From Corynebacterium sp. (GTDB taxonomy: Bacteria > Actinomycetota > Actinomycetes > Mycobacteriales > Mycobacteriaceae): 64,000 nt of DNA. Both the position numbers and the translations under genes were made by a program. The notes under the pieces were generated by a model, which was not told where the DNA came from, made no database searches, and saw only the letters and a list, made by a program, of their open reading frames with translations. The DNA lies in NCBI RefSeq assembly GCF_030532965.1, contig NZ_JAUNKC010000009.1:1-64000 (forward strand), written 5' to 3'. Below, piece by piece: positions 26,380 to 35,312 of this stretch (position 1 is its first letter; each line of letters begins with the position of its first letter).

Positions 26380-27918
26380 ATGCCGCTTTCTTATATTGCG
26401 ATTTCATTATGGTCGTGGGTCATTGACACCGGGCTCTCGCTCGCGTTATTGATCGTGATCGCATTTTTGATCCCCCGCGCTGGAAGATTGGCGATGTATT
26501 TCATCACCAACAAATTCGTGGCGGAAACGGAAGCGGACTCCAAAACACAATTGGCATTCGCCGGTGTAGTTGTCTACATCGCCCAGATCATCTCCTATTT
26601 CGTCGTCTTCGTCTTTATGCTCAAGGCGCTAGGGTTCTCTCTAGCAGGTGCCGCCATCCCCGCAACTGCCGCCTCAGCCGCTATCGGTTTAGGCGCACAA
26701 TCGATCATTGCCGATTTCCTTGCGGGGTTCTTTATCTTAAGTGAAAAACAATACGGAGTCGGAGACTGGGTTCGCTTTGAAGGCGGGGCCACCAATATTG
26801 AAGGCACCGTCATCCAAATCACCATGCGGGCGACTCGAATACGCACGTTAGCTGAAGAGACCGTCATCATTCCGAATTCCAAGGCTGGGGTGTCGATCAA
26901 CAACTCCAACCATTGGTCCTCCGCAGTCGTCGTTATGCCCATCCCGCTCACCCACACCGCGTCGGTAAGCGACACCATTGAGCGATCTACAGCCGCAGCT
27001 AACCGCGCCCTCACGGAACCCAAAGTGGCCGAAGTAGTCCTTGGCCCACTGGCGGTGCACCCCGCTGTTGGCATCACCGCCCCGACCACGCTGGGAATGC
27101 CGTGGAGCATCGACATGCGGTTCTTAGCCCAGGTTAAACCCGGCAGCCAGTGGCTAGTCGAACGCGCCATCCGGGTGAAGCTTATCGACGAATTCTGGGA
27201 GGAATACAGTACAACTGTAGAAACCTCACCCACCCTTTCGGCTGCCACCACCCCAATGGCGGAATTACCGGCGACCACCCGAATGCCTGCAACACCACCA
27301 CCACAACCGGAAAAACAAACCACGGAAGGAACCCTCAGTCCCGCCGCAGCGGAATCCCAAACCGAGCGAGGATTACTCGTCGAAGACGACCCAGCCGTCA
27401 CAGAACCCACCGGCACGTTTAACGACCAAGAAAAGCCACCTTCATTACAAGAAGAAAAAGTCACTGGTTGGGAACGATTTTTCAGCGTGGGCGGCCGAAC
27501 CCGGGTTTCAACCACCATCCTGCTCGCGGCGATTGTGGTCATCCTTATTCTCAAAGGTCTCACCTTAAGCCCCGAAGGCACGGAGGCAACTGGTTGGTTA
27601 GCACCCCCTACAGCAACACCGCGCTCAACTAACGCCGTCCCACCAAGTGCTACCGCCCCGGAAACCGAGGCCGAATCAATGCCGGTATCCGAAACCGAAG
27701 CCACCAGCACTCAATCCAGCCCAGCTGTGTCAGAATCCCCAACAACGCAACCATCCGTTGCACCAGGCGCAACCGAAACCAATCCGCAGGCAGAACCACA
27801 AGTCCAGGAATCTGCTTCCCCACAGGCCGTTGAACCAGCACCATCATCAGACACCAATCCCGAAACCGGCATCGATGTCGAACCGCCCCTCACCGAGGAA
27901 CCCCAGTCTGCACCATAA
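26380..27918 (+). CDS. mscCG: MscS-type mechanosensitive channel, glutamate exporter MscCG
   Basis: A 512-aa inner-membrane channel. Three N-terminal membrane segments include the pore helix LAGAAIPATAASAAIGLGAQ and ADFLAGFFIL; the MscS beta domain follows (GDWVRFEGGATNIEGTVIQI, ETVIIPNSKAGVSINNSNHW). Unlike plain MscS it has a fourth membrane segment (TTILLAAIVVILILKGLTL, about residues 376-396) and a Pro/Thr/Glu-rich tail of about 115 residues. This is the layout of C. glutamicum MscCG (YggB), which releases glutamate under membrane stress, and the place between ilvD and ilvB is the same. Start 26380 or 26374 (ATG ATT ATG). Divergent from ilvBNC. Confidence 0.93.
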   Translation: MPLSYIAISLWSWVIDTGLSLALLIVIAFLIPRAGRLAMYFITNKFVAETEADSKTQLAFAGVVVYIAQIISYFVVFVFMLKALGFSLAGAAIPATAASAAIGLGAQSIIADFLAGFFILSEKQYGVGDWVRFEGGATNIEGTVIQITMRATRIRTLAEETVIIPNSKAGVSINNSNHWSSAVVVMPIPLTHTASVSDTIERSTAAANRALTEPKVAEVVLGPLAVHPAVGITAPTTLGMPWSIDMRFLAQVKPGSQWLVERAIRVKLIDEFWEEYSTTVETSPTLSAATTPMAELPATTRMPATPPPQPEKQTTEGTLSPAAAESQTERGLLVEDDPAVTEPTGTFNDQEKPPSLQEEKVTGWERFFSVGGRTRVSTTILLAAIVVILILKGLTLSPEGTEATGWLAPPTATPRSTNAVPPSATAPETEAESMPVSETEATSTQSSPAVSESPTTQPSVAPGATETNPQAEPQVQESASPQAVEPAPSSDTNPETGIDVEPPLTEEPQSAP

Positions 27919-28033
27919 CCACCACAGCAGTTACACCAAGCAGCCACCCGCAGTAGGCGCGGAAGGTTTGTGCGGCTATGAGTTTTAGCGACAACGGGCG
28001 AAACCCGTGTTCCCTTCCACAAAGGCATTGAAC

Positions 28034-28039
28034 TACTAT
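28034..28039 (+). promoter_or_regulatory. -10 hexamer TACTAT, leaderless start of PH-domain gene
   Basis: TACTAT, GAATTTTC, then the ATG at 28048. Confidence 0.5.
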
Positions 28040-28047
28040 GAATTTTC

Positions 28048-28581
28048 ATGAGCATTCCCAGTGACGATACTGCCAGCTCCGCCACACCTGCTGCAGAATT
28101 CAAACCAGACCGCACCCACATCTTGGCGGCGGTCATCATGTCCTGCATCATGTTGCTAGTCGTTGGAGCATTACCAAAGTTCCTTTTCTGGCTGCCACTG
28201 TTGCCCTTGATTTTCATCTACTGGGTGCTCAAATCCTGCACCGTGGTCGACGAATCTGGGATAACCGCCCACTATGCGTTCAAAGCCGCGCAGCATGTCG
28301 ACTGGGACAACATCTCAGGAATCGGCTTCGCCCGCTCCACCGCGTTCGTACAAACCACCAACGACACCAAGCTCACCTTGCCTGGCGTGAGCTTCAACTC
28401 GCTTCCCCAGCTGGAAGCCGCATCTGCTGGCCGAATCCCCGACGCCCTTACCCAGGGGCGCATGGCTGCCAACGAAAAAGTAGTGATTGTCCACAAAGAC
28501 GGCCGCCAGGTCCTCATCTCCAAAGAAGAGTATGAGGCTCAGCACGACAACACCGATTCCGAGCGTCACACCAACGACTAA
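28048..28581 (+). CDS. Membrane protein with bacterial PH-like domain
   Basis: A 177-aa protein. Two membrane segments (ILAAVIMSCIMLLVVGA, FWLPLLPLIFIYWVL) precede a PH-like domain: SCTVVDESGITAHYAF, VDWDNISGIGFARS and ...KLTLPGVSFNSLPQL, the pattern of bPH6-type domains. The tail is charged and probably cytoplasmic. No function is known. It sits between mscCG and ilvD as does a hypothetical membrane protein gene in C. glutamicum. Confidence 0.8.
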   Translation: MSIPSDDTASSATPAAEFKPDRTHILAAVIMSCIMLLVVGALPKFLFWLPLLPLIFIYWVLKSCTVVDESGITAHYAFKAAQHVDWDNISGIGFARSTAFVQTTNDTKLTLPGVSFNSLPQLEAASAGRIPDALTQGRMAANEKVVIVHKDGRQVLISKEEYEAQHDNTDSERHTND

Positions 28582-28663
28582 CCTGCTTGCTAAAATTCAA
28601 ACGCTTCACCCTCATAGTTTCGTTTCCAACCAACCCGCCTAACTTTTTGCAAAGAAGACTGTT

Positions 28664-30505
28664 ATGATCCCGCTCCGTTCCCGCATCACCACCGTCGGCC
28701 GCAATGCTTCAGGTGCCCGCGCCCTATGGCGGGCTACCGGCACCAAAGAACACGAATTTGGCAAACCAATCGTTGCCATCGTTAACTCCTACACCCAATT
28801 TGTTCCCGGCCACGTTCACCTGAAAAATGTGGGAGACATTGTGGCAAACGCAGTTCGCGAAGCGGGTGGTGTGCCCAAAGAATTCAACACCATCGCCGTC
28901 GACGACGGCATCGCCATGGGCCACGGCGGCATGTTGTATTCCCTGCCATCCCGCGAAATCATCGCCGACTCGGTGGAATACATGGTCAACGCCCACACAG
29001 CCGACGCCATGGTGTGCATCTCCAACTGTGACAAGATCACCCCCGGCATGCTCAATGCGGCACTGCGCCTCAACATTCCCGCCATTTTCGTCTCCGGCGG
29101 CCCCATGGAAGCAGGAAAAGTTGTGGCAGTCGACGGCGTAGCACACGCCCCCACCGACCTGATCACCGCCATCACCGCATCCGCGTCAGACGCAGTATCC
29201 GATGCGGACCTCGCCACCATTGAAGAGTCCGCCTGCCCCACCTGCGGTTCCTGTTCCGGCATGTTCACCGCCAACTCCATGAACTGCCTCACCGAAGCCT
29301 TAGGGCTCTCCCTACCCGGCAACGGCACCACGCTCGCCACCCATACCGCCCGCAAAGACCTGTTTATTCAGGCAGGCGAAATGATCATGGATATGTGCGC
29401 CCGCTATTACGGCGAAGGCGATGAGTCAGTACTGCCCCGCAGCGTTGCCACCAAAGCAGCATTCCGAAACGCAATGGCCTTAGACATGGCAATGGGCGGT
29501 TCCACCAACACCATCTTGCACACCCTGGCTGCCGCCCAGGAAGGCGAAATCGATTTCGATCTCTCCGATATCGACGAACTCTCCCATAAGATTCCGTGCA
29601 TCTCTAAGGTGGCCCCGAACGGCACCTATCACATCGAAGACGTACACCGGGCAGGCGGCATACCCGCAATCTTGGGCGAACTGCGCCGCGCCGGAATGCT
29701 GGACGAGTCGGTGCACACCGTCGCCTACGACACTGTCGATGGTTGGCTCAACGACTGGGACATCCGGGGTGGTAAAGCTATCGACAAAGCCATCGAACTA
29801 TTCCACGCCGCGCCGGGCGGGGTGCGTACCACTGAACCGTTTAGTCAGTCTACTCGGTGGGAGTCGTTGGATCTGGATGTGGAAAACGGATGCATTCACG
29901 ATATAGCCCACGCGTATTCCGAAAATGGTGGTTTGGTTATTTTGCGGGGCAATATCTCCCCCGACGGTTCGGTGCTCAAAACCGCAGGCGTCGACGAGGA
30001 GCTGTGGGAATTCACCGGCCCGGCCCGAGTGTGTGAATCCCAAGAAGAAGCGGTGTCGACGATTCTCAAACGTGAGGTTCAGCCGGGCGAAGTTGTGGTC
30101 ATTCGTTATGAAGGCCCCGCCGGCGGCCCTGGTATGCAGGAAATGCTGCATCCGACATCGTTCTTAAAGGGTGCCGGGCTTGGAAAGGTTTGTGCTCTGA
30201 TTACCGACGGCCGGTTCTCGGGCGGCACTTCCGGTTTGTCCATCGGTCACGTCTCGCCGGAGGCCGCGCATGAGGGCGTTATCGGCCTGATTGAGAATGG
30301 TGATTCGATCACCATCTCAGTCAAGGATAGGGTCTTGAATTTGAACGTCGATGAGGAGGAGCTCGATCGGCGTCGAAAAGCAATGGCCGCGCGGCCGCAT
30401 CCGTGGACCCCGGTTAACCGTGACCGGGTAGTCTCGAAAGCCCTGCGCGCTTATGCAAAAATGGCTACGAGTGCAGATAAAGGTGCCGTGCGCCAGGTTG
30501 ATTAG
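28664..30505 (+). CDS. ilvD: Dihydroxy-acid dehydratase
   Basis: A 613-aa Fe-S enzyme that dehydrates dihydroxy acids to the 2-keto acids for valine and isoleucine. Cluster ligands lie in [12 protein letters not shown] and [19 protein letters not shown]; further signatures are [12 protein letters not shown] and [20 protein letters not shown]. The start ATG 28664 matches the family N-terminus ([20 protein letters not shown]). It is on the opposite strand from ilvBNC, separated by mscCG and the PH-domain gene. One GCTTTTCGACG element is inside (30371-30381, minus). Confidence 0.97.
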   Translation: MIPLRSRITTVGRNASGARALWRATGTKEHEFGKPIVAIVNSYTQFVPGHVHLKNVGDIVANAVREAGGVPKEFNTIAVDDGIAMGHGGMLYSLPSREIIADSVEYMVNAHTADAMVCISNCDKITPGMLNAALRLNIPAIFVSGGPMEAGKVVAVDGVAHAPTDLITAITASASDAVSDADLATIEESACPTCGSCSGMFTANSMNCLTEALGLSLPGNGTTLATHTARKDLFIQAGEMIMDMCARYYGEGDESVLPRSVATKAAFRNAMALDMAMGGSTNTILHTLAAAQEGEIDFDLSDIDELSHKIPCISKVAPNGTYHIEDVHRAGGIPAILGELRRAGMLDESVHTVAYDTVDGWLNDWDIRGGKAIDKAIELFHAAPGGVRTTEPFSQSTRWESLDLDVENGCIHDIAHAYSENGGLVILRGNISPDGSVLKTAGVDEELWEFTGPARVCESQEEAVSTILKREVQPGEVVVIRYEGPAGGPGMQEMLHPTSFLKGAGLGKVCALITDGRFSGGTSGLSIGHVSPEAAHEGVIGLIENGDSITISVKDRVLNLNVDEEELDRRRKAMAARPHPWTPVNRDRVVSKALRAYAKMATSADKGAVRQVD

Positions 30506-30543
30506 CGTGGCGCGACGTTTCGCTTGCGGTGCCGTCAACCTGT

Positions 30544-30554
30544 GCTTTTCGACG
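30544..30554 (+). repeat. GCTTTTCGACG element (intergenic)
   Basis: In the 84-bp gap between ilvD and the GT87-like gene, extended as GACGCCCACACC. Confidence 0.8.
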
Positions 30555-30589
30555 CCCACACCAATCACCAACACAAGGAATCAATAGTT

Positions 30590-31855
30590 GTGACAGCAAA
30601 TACCTACCTCGACCGCATTAGTGAAACTCTTTCTACCCGACCAACACTGGTTCGGGCACTCGTCGGGCTTGGTTTCGTGGTTTCTACCGTGATCATGGTG
30701 TGGCAAACCTTCGGTACTTCCGGTCATATCGACATGATCGTCTATCGAGCTGGCGCACAGGCGTATCTTGATGGCGGCAGTCTTTACGATCAGCCGTTTC
30801 CGGCCTACGATCTCATGCTGCCGTTCATCTACCCGCCGTTTGCCGCGTTACTTCTTAGCCCATTCACACTGCTCAGCCCCGATGCTGCGGGCTACGCGAT
30901 GGTCGGCATTTCTTCGCTTTTGATGCTGCTGTGCGTGTGGTTTTTGGCCCAGTATCTCTTCCCTCAGTCAAATCGTGCGTTACTTCTTGCCTCATGGGGT
31001 TGGGGGTTCTGTTTGCTCGCGGAACCGCTGCGCCACAATGCCTCTTTCGGGCAGATCAATATGTGGCTGTTGGCGCTGGTGTTTTTGGACATCGTGCCGC
31101 GTAACCGGCGACTTCCGCAGGGGTGGCTCATCGGCGTTGCCGCAGCGATCAAGCTGACCCCCGTTGTCATGCTGTTCGTGTTCTTGCTCAAGAAAGACTG
31201 GCGGGCAATTGCGGCGGCGGTTGTCGGTGGTGCCGTCGCAACCGGCATCGGGGCGCTCCATAATGCGAAAGAGACCTGGGATTTTTATACCCATGCGATT
31301 TTCGTGATGAACGATAACTCCAAGATCGGGGTTAATGTCGCTTATATTTCCAACCAGTCGATTAAGGGAGTTATCACCCGATTGTGGCCGTCGAATGAGG
31401 CGGCCAATAACGCCACCTCAACGATCAATATCCTCTGGTTCGTGCTGATTATTCTCACAATCGCAGCGTTTTTCCTGGTAATTTCGCGGCTTTTGAAGCA
31501 CAATCTGTTCTTTGAAGCGGCGCTGGCGAATTCTGCTCTTATGCTGCTTATCTCCCCTATTTCGTGGTCGCACCATTGGGTGTGGCTGCCGCTGTGGCTT
31601 CTGGTGGTTTTGTATTACGCCGCCTCGCTGCGCAATACCACCGTATTGTGGTTCGGTGCAGTGTTGAGCTTTTTCACGCTCACCATTCCGCCGCATTGGT
31701 GGTTAGGCGATCCGAAAGGTGATCAAGACTTCCAGCAGATTCTGTATATGAAGTTGTTTATGGATGATTATTTCTTCTGGGCAATCATCCTGACAATCAT
31801 GATGACGATAGCGATACCGAAAATGAGCCACATCCGGTCACGGGTTCTGGCATAG
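30590..31855 (+). CDS. GT87-family polyprenol-phosphate mannosyltransferase-like membrane protein
   Basis: A 421-aa integral membrane protein with about ten hydrophobic segments. The first periplasmic loop has the acidic motif of GT-C transferases, HIDMIVYRAGAQAYLDGGSLYD shortened here to its core D-M-I-V-Y-R, followed by FIYPPFAALLLSPFTLL, characteristic of GT87 (DUF2029). In corynebacteria such enzymes add alpha-mannose or arabinose from decaprenyl phosphate to lipomannan, lipoarabinomannan or arabinogalactan outside the membrane. The exact linkage cannot be read from sequence. GTG 30590 is chosen for AAGGAA 9 nt upstream. Confidence 0.82.
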   Translation: MTANTYLDRISETLSTRPTLVRALVGLGFVVSTVIMVWQTFGTSGHIDMIVYRAGAQAYLDGGSLYDQPFPAYDLMLPFIYPPFAALLLSPFTLLSPDAAGYAMVGISSLLMLLCVWFLAQYLFPQSNRALLLASWGWGFCLLAEPLRHNASFGQINMWLLALVFLDIVPRNRRLPQGWLIGVAAAIKLTPVVMLFVFLLKKDWRAIAAAVVGGAVATGIGALHNAKETWDFYTHAIFVMNDNSKIGVNVAYISNQSIKGVITRLWPSNEAANNATSTINILWFVLIILTIAAFFLVISRLLKHNLFFEAALANSALMLLISPISWSHHWVWLPLWLLVVLYYAASLRNTTVLWFGAVLSFFTLTIPPHWWLGDPKGDQDFQQILYMKLFMDDYFFWAIILTIMMTIAIPKMSHIRSRVLA

Positions 31856-31905
31856 CAGAACAAAGATACCAGTTTGCAAGCGGTAGCCGCTTCCAAGCAC
31901 GAAAA

Positions 31906-31938
31906 AGCCACAGCAGTAAAACTTTACTTACTGTGGCT
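31906..31938. terminator. Bidirectional terminator between GT87-like and DoxX genes
   Basis: AGCCACAGCAGTAAA (31906-31920) pairs with TTTACTTACTGTGGCT (31923-31938) with one bulge; followed by AAAATTTT on the plus strand and TTTTTCG on the minus strand. The genes converge here. Confidence 0.85.
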
Positions 31939-31957
31939 GAAAATTTTCCCGTTGTTG

Positions 31958-32806
31958 TTAATTCAGCGGATTCACGCCAGCGCCAAACCACCACAAGGCA
32001 ACGGCACCAGCCACACCGATAATCGCAAAAAGCCAAGAGGAAACCAATGGCCTGGTTGCCCAGCTGCGGGTTGTGTCGAAGGAAATACGACCCGGACCGG
32101 TGAACTGCACCGCTACCGAAATGCCCATCAGGATCAGCCCCAACCACACCGAATCGGTGGGGTTTAGAATGTTAAAGGAGTCGGCGGTATTGACCGCATG
32201 AATTGCCATGAAAGTGGTAACCACGGTTGCAATTGCCGCAGCCACTGGGGTCACCAGGCCCAATAGCAGGAATACGCCTGCGGCCAATTGCATCGTTGGC
32301 ACCGCAATCGCAAGGATCTCGGGCAGCGCGTAGGAGGCAAATTCTTTCTCTAACCCATTAAGTCCAGGCGAACGACCCAATTGGAAGAATGTTGAGATCG
32401 ATTCCGCAAGTAGATACAGCGCCAGCACGATTCGCACGATGAAGATGCCGAAGTCGGTCGTGCCGCGTTTAACGCCTGCAACTGGTTGCTCGGTGTACAC
32501 CGGGGTGGTGTCGATGGCTGGCTCAGCAACGGGGGCAGCCGCTAGTGGCTCTTCAATGAAGGCTGGTTCCTCATAGCGGACTGGTTTTGCCGGTTGCGGG
32601 GTATCTAGCACGACTGTTTCTTCAGCCGATGGTTGCACGAATACTTCAGTTTGCGATTCTGAAGCCGCGATTGATTGCGGTGCCGCCCGACCGGCTTTGT
32701 TGTATACATTGGTCGCCGATGTGGCGGCCTGACTGCCATTGTCGGAAAAAGCCGGAATGTCGTCGTCAAATCCGGAAGCTTGGTCTGGTCGTGTGTTCTC
32801 GCTCAT
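31958..32806 (-). CDS. DoxX-family membrane protein with long acidic N-terminus
   Basis: A 282-aa protein. Residues 1 to about 125 are hydrophilic, Glu/Pro/Ala-rich and probably disordered in the cytosol. The rest is a DoxX domain with four membrane segments (FIVRIVLALYLLAESISTFF, LAAGVFLLLGLVTPVAAAIA and others). DoxX proteins are associated with oxidative-stress and thiol systems in mycobacteria (DoxX-SodA-SseA), but neither partner is nearby. No clear ribosome binding site precedes the ATG; TACGCT 8 nt upstream suggests a leaderless mRNA. Confidence 0.83.
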   Translation of the reverse strand: MSENTRPDQASGFDDDIPAFSDNGSQAATSATNVYNKAGRAAPQSIAASESQTEVFVQPSAEETVVLDTPQPAKPVRYEEPAFIEEPLAAAPVAEPAIDTTPVYTEQPVAGVKRGTTDFGIFIVRIVLALYLLAESISTFFQLGRSPGLNGLEKEFASYALPEILAIAVPTMQLAAGVFLLLGLVTPVAAAIATVVTTFMAIHAVNTADSFNILNPTDSVWLGLILMGISVAVQFTGPGRISFDTTRSWATRPLVSSWLFAIIGVAGAVALWWFGAGVNPLN

Positions 32807-32893
32807 ACTTCATAAGCGTAGGTGAGTTTCTAGGCGGTGCTGGTTCAGCCACGCCTACGCGACCACACAATCTCCATAATTTTTAGTTTTAAC

Positions 32894-33586
32894 TTATAAA
32901 CAACTGCCCAATGCTTGCTCCAACGCGAACCGCTCTGCGTCTGTGACTGCCAAGTAGTATCGGGATTTTATGTCGATCTGCCTGCGCGCATAGTCGCAGT
33001 GGTAATCCGGATTTGGCGGTAACCACGTATCTGCAGTTTTGGCGCTTTTAGCGCGATTAGCATCCTTAGTGGTCGCTTGAAGATTCACCGGATCATTGGC
33101 GAAGTCTTGCCGCCGGGGCTCATCCCACAAATAAGCCCCGGCATACCAGGCGTCGGCAAGCGCAACGACATGGTCGATCGGCACTTCCTCGCTGGTGCCG
33201 TTGCCGCGCACAAAATGTATGGTCGCACCGGTATAAGGATCGGCCAACACCCCGCTTACAACCACGCAATCTCGGGTTCCTGGTTTGAAAGCCACCTCAG
33301 TTAAATCCCGAGCAAGGGTGTCGTTGCGGGTATCACAACCATTGTGTCCGCCTTCAACCGACACGTCATCGCTCCACCGCTGCCCGAACGCCTGGCGGTT
33401 ATACTCAGGGATATTTGGGTCGAATGTTCGCCCCGGCAAGCCGTGCAACATCGCGATATACGGATCAGTGCTGCCATCGCTTGTCGACGCCTCCGGCAGC
33501 TGCGTAGCCATGTGGTCGGCCACAACTGCGCAGCTTGTCGCCAGAAAGCTACAGGCGAAAAGAATGATTACAAATGTTCGTTTCAC
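32894..33586 (-). CDS. Secreted HNH/DUF1524-type endonuclease, lipoprotein-like
   Basis: A 230-aa exported protein: signal peptide ending LATSC (a plausible lipobox), then a DUF1524/HNH nuclease domain with DHVVALADAWYAGA (the catalytic DH), DFANDPVNLQATTKDANRAKS (shortened: N-L-Q-A-T) and the closing PPNPDYHCDYA. Secreted nucleases of this family are common in corynebacteria and mycobacteria, probably for digesting extracellular DNA. GTG start at 33586. It is 15 bp from the lysG stop on the same strand, so read-through from lysG is possible. Confidence 0.85.
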   Translation of the reverse strand: MKRTFVIILFACSFLATSCAVVADHMATQLPEASTSDGSTDPYIAMLHGLPGRTFDPNIPEYNRQAFGQRWSDDVSVEGGHNGCDTRNDTLARDLTEVAFKPGTRDCVVVSGVLADPYTGATIHFVRGNGTSEEVPIDHVVALADAWYAGAYLWDEPRRQDFANDPVNLQATTKDANRAKSAKTADTWLPPNPDYHCDYARRQIDIKSRYYLAVTDAERFALEQALGSCL

Positions 33587-33601
33587 GTTTCCGTCCAGGC
33601 T

Positions 33602-34471
33602 TTAGTACCGCAATGATTCAGATGCCTCAATCACAGCTGCGGTTAACCGTTCCAGTGCTGGCGATTCCAAACGCCACCGCTGCCAATACAACGGCACTTC
33701 CAGCACAGTGTCATCTAAGCGCGTTATTTCACCTGATTCAAGTAGCGGTTGTGCCTGTTGCAGCGGCAAAAACGACCACCCCAATCCCACCCGGGTTGCC
33801 TCCACGAATGCCTCGGCGGAGGGAATCTGCGAAATTCGACGATTATGTGGAATTTCATCGACCCGCCCCTTTAAATCTTCATCTTGGAGCGCGTCACGTG
33901 GACCAAACCGCAAGGCAGGCATTTTCGCCCAATCGATCTGACCACGGGTAGTGTAGCGATCAAGTAACCACGGGTTTGCCACGGACACATACCTCATGTG
34001 CCCTAGTTCGATGGATTCGCAACCTGAGACGGGATTTTTCTCGCGGGTAACCGCCCCAAGTACATCCCCGCTTCGTAACAGGTTAAGCGAATGGGATTCG
34101 TCCTCGATCCGTAACGTCAACGTTGCGGTATCCCAGCTTGCGACGTCGGCAAGCACCCGGGAAAACCATGTTGCCAAAGAGTCTGCATTAACCACAACCG
34201 ATAGTGGAACTCGTGCAATACGCCCCCGCAACGTCGCTAACGTTTCTGCCTGCAATAACGCCATGCGGCGGGCTGCTTGCACCAACACCTCCCCTGCCTC
34301 GGTGGCGGTCACTGGCGCACCTCGTCTTAAAAGCACCCGGCCAGTTTCTTTTTCCAGTGCTTTGATGCGTTGGCTAACCGCCGACGGTGAGACCCCCAAT
34401 GTGAGGGCAGCATCTTCAAAGCTGCCTTCATCGACGATAGCGAGAAGAGTTTGCAGGTGAATCGGGTTCAT
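33602..34471 (-). CDS. lysG: LysR-family regulator LysG/ArgP
   Basis: A 289-aa LysR-type regulator: winged helix HLQTLLAIVDEGSFEDAALT and GVSPSAVSQRIKALEKETGR, then a two-lobed effector domain. It faces lysE, the classic lysG/lysE arrangement of C. glutamicum, in which LysG with lysine, arginine or histidine activates lysE. The start at 34471 has TAGAAT 6 nt upstream, so the transcript is probably leaderless. The 70-bp gap between the two starts must hold the LysG binding site. Confidence 0.93.
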   Translation of the reverse strand: MNPIHLQTLLAIVDEGSFEDAALTLGVSPSAVSQRIKALEKETGRVLLRRGAPVTATEAGEVLVQAARRMALLQAETLATLRGRIARVPLSVVVNADSLATWFSRVLADVASWDTATLTLRIEDESHSLNLLRSGDVLGAVTREKNPVSGCESIELGHMRYVSVANPWLLDRYTTRGQIDWAKMPALRFGPRDALQDEDLKGRVDEIPHNRRISQIPSAEAFVEATRVGLGWSFLPLQQAQPLLESGEITRLDDTVLEVPLYWQRWRLESPALERLTAAVIEASESLRY

Positions 34472-34477
34472 GAAGCT

Positions 34478-34483
34478 ATTCTA
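34478..34483 (-). promoter_or_regulatory. -10 hexamer TAGAAT of lysG
   Basis: TAGAAT, AGCTTC, then the ATG at 34471. Confidence 0.5.
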
Positions 34484-34541
34484 ACCTACCGTAACAAAAC
34501 GTAATTTTACTTAATCCATTAGCCGCGGGACACTTGTCCAC

Positions 34542-35252
34542 ATGAGCATCGTGATCGCTGGTTTCCTTCTCGGAATCTCTCTTATCGTCGCTATCGGCCC
34601 TCAAAACGCGTTAATCATCAAACAAGGTATCAAACGCGAAGCAGTCGTGGCGGTATTGGCTGTCTGCATGCTCAGCGACATTCTATTGATCCTTGGCGGC
34701 ACCGCCGGGGTTGGTGAGCTTATTGAACGCGCCCCCATCGCCTTGGTCATTTTAAAGTGGCTTGGTGCCGCCTACCTGGCTTGGTTCGGTTTCTCCTGTT
34801 TCCGCGACGCATTTAAAAAAGATGCTGACGCTCTCACCGTGGAATCTGAGACCTCCCCGCACGCTGTATCACCCTCCGACTCCGACTTCGGGCACTCATC
34901 GGGTGGCTCAGTGACCACCAAAACCACTACTCAAGCCCTGCCTCAGGTGCAAACCACCACCCGCACCTGGCTCAAACCGGTTCTCGCCGCATTGGCCTTC
35001 ACGTGGCTTAACCCCGCTGCCTATATTGATGCGGTCATCATGCTCGGCGGCATGGCGAATCAGTATGGCACTTCCGGTCGGTGGCTTTTTGCCGCTGGCG
35101 CACTTTTGGCTTCCATGACCTGGTTTCCGCTGCTTGGTTATGGATCCACCCGCTTTTCGACGGTTCTCAGCCAACCCCAGGCCTGGCGCTTCATTAACTT
35201 CGCCATCGGCTGCATCATGGTGATGATGTGCATCCGCTTACTCATGCACTAA
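34542..35252 (+). CDS. lysE: L-lysine/L-arginine exporter
   Basis: A 236-aa inner-membrane exporter with five to six hydrophobic segments: FLLGISLIVAIGPQNALIIK with the conserved GPQN, MLSDILLILGGTAGVGELI, WLGAAYLAWFGFSCFRDAF, and LAALAFTWLNPAAYIDAVIM after a hydrophilic Ser/Thr-rich loop (about residues 95-145). It expels basic amino acids when internal pools rise. Divergent from lysG; ends in a strong terminator. A GCTTTTCGACG element spans codons for RFST near the C-terminus. Confidence 0.95.
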   Translation: MSIVIAGFLLGISLIVAIGPQNALIIKQGIKREAVVAVLAVCMLSDILLILGGTAGVGELIERAPIALVILKWLGAAYLAWFGFSCFRDAFKKDADALTVESETSPHAVSPSDSDFGHSSGGSVTTKTTTQALPQVQTTTRTWLKPVLAALAFTWLNPAAYIDAVIMLGGMANQYGTSGRWLFAAGALLASMTWFPLLGYGSTRFSTVLSQPQAWRFINFAIGCIMVMMCIRLLMH

Positions 35253-35266
35253 CAATGACAAAAACT

Positions 35267-35309
35267 AACGCCCATATTCACAGCCAAACGCTTTTCGAAT
35301 ATGGGCGTT
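35267..35309. terminator. Terminator shared by lysE and the convergent Gly/Ala-rich gene
   Basis: 13-bp arms AACGCCCATATTC (35267-35279) and GAATATGGGCGTT (35297-35309), loop of 17; followed by TCTCTATTC on the plus strand and AGTTTTTGTC on the minus strand. Confidence 0.88.
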
Positions 35310-35312
35310 TCT

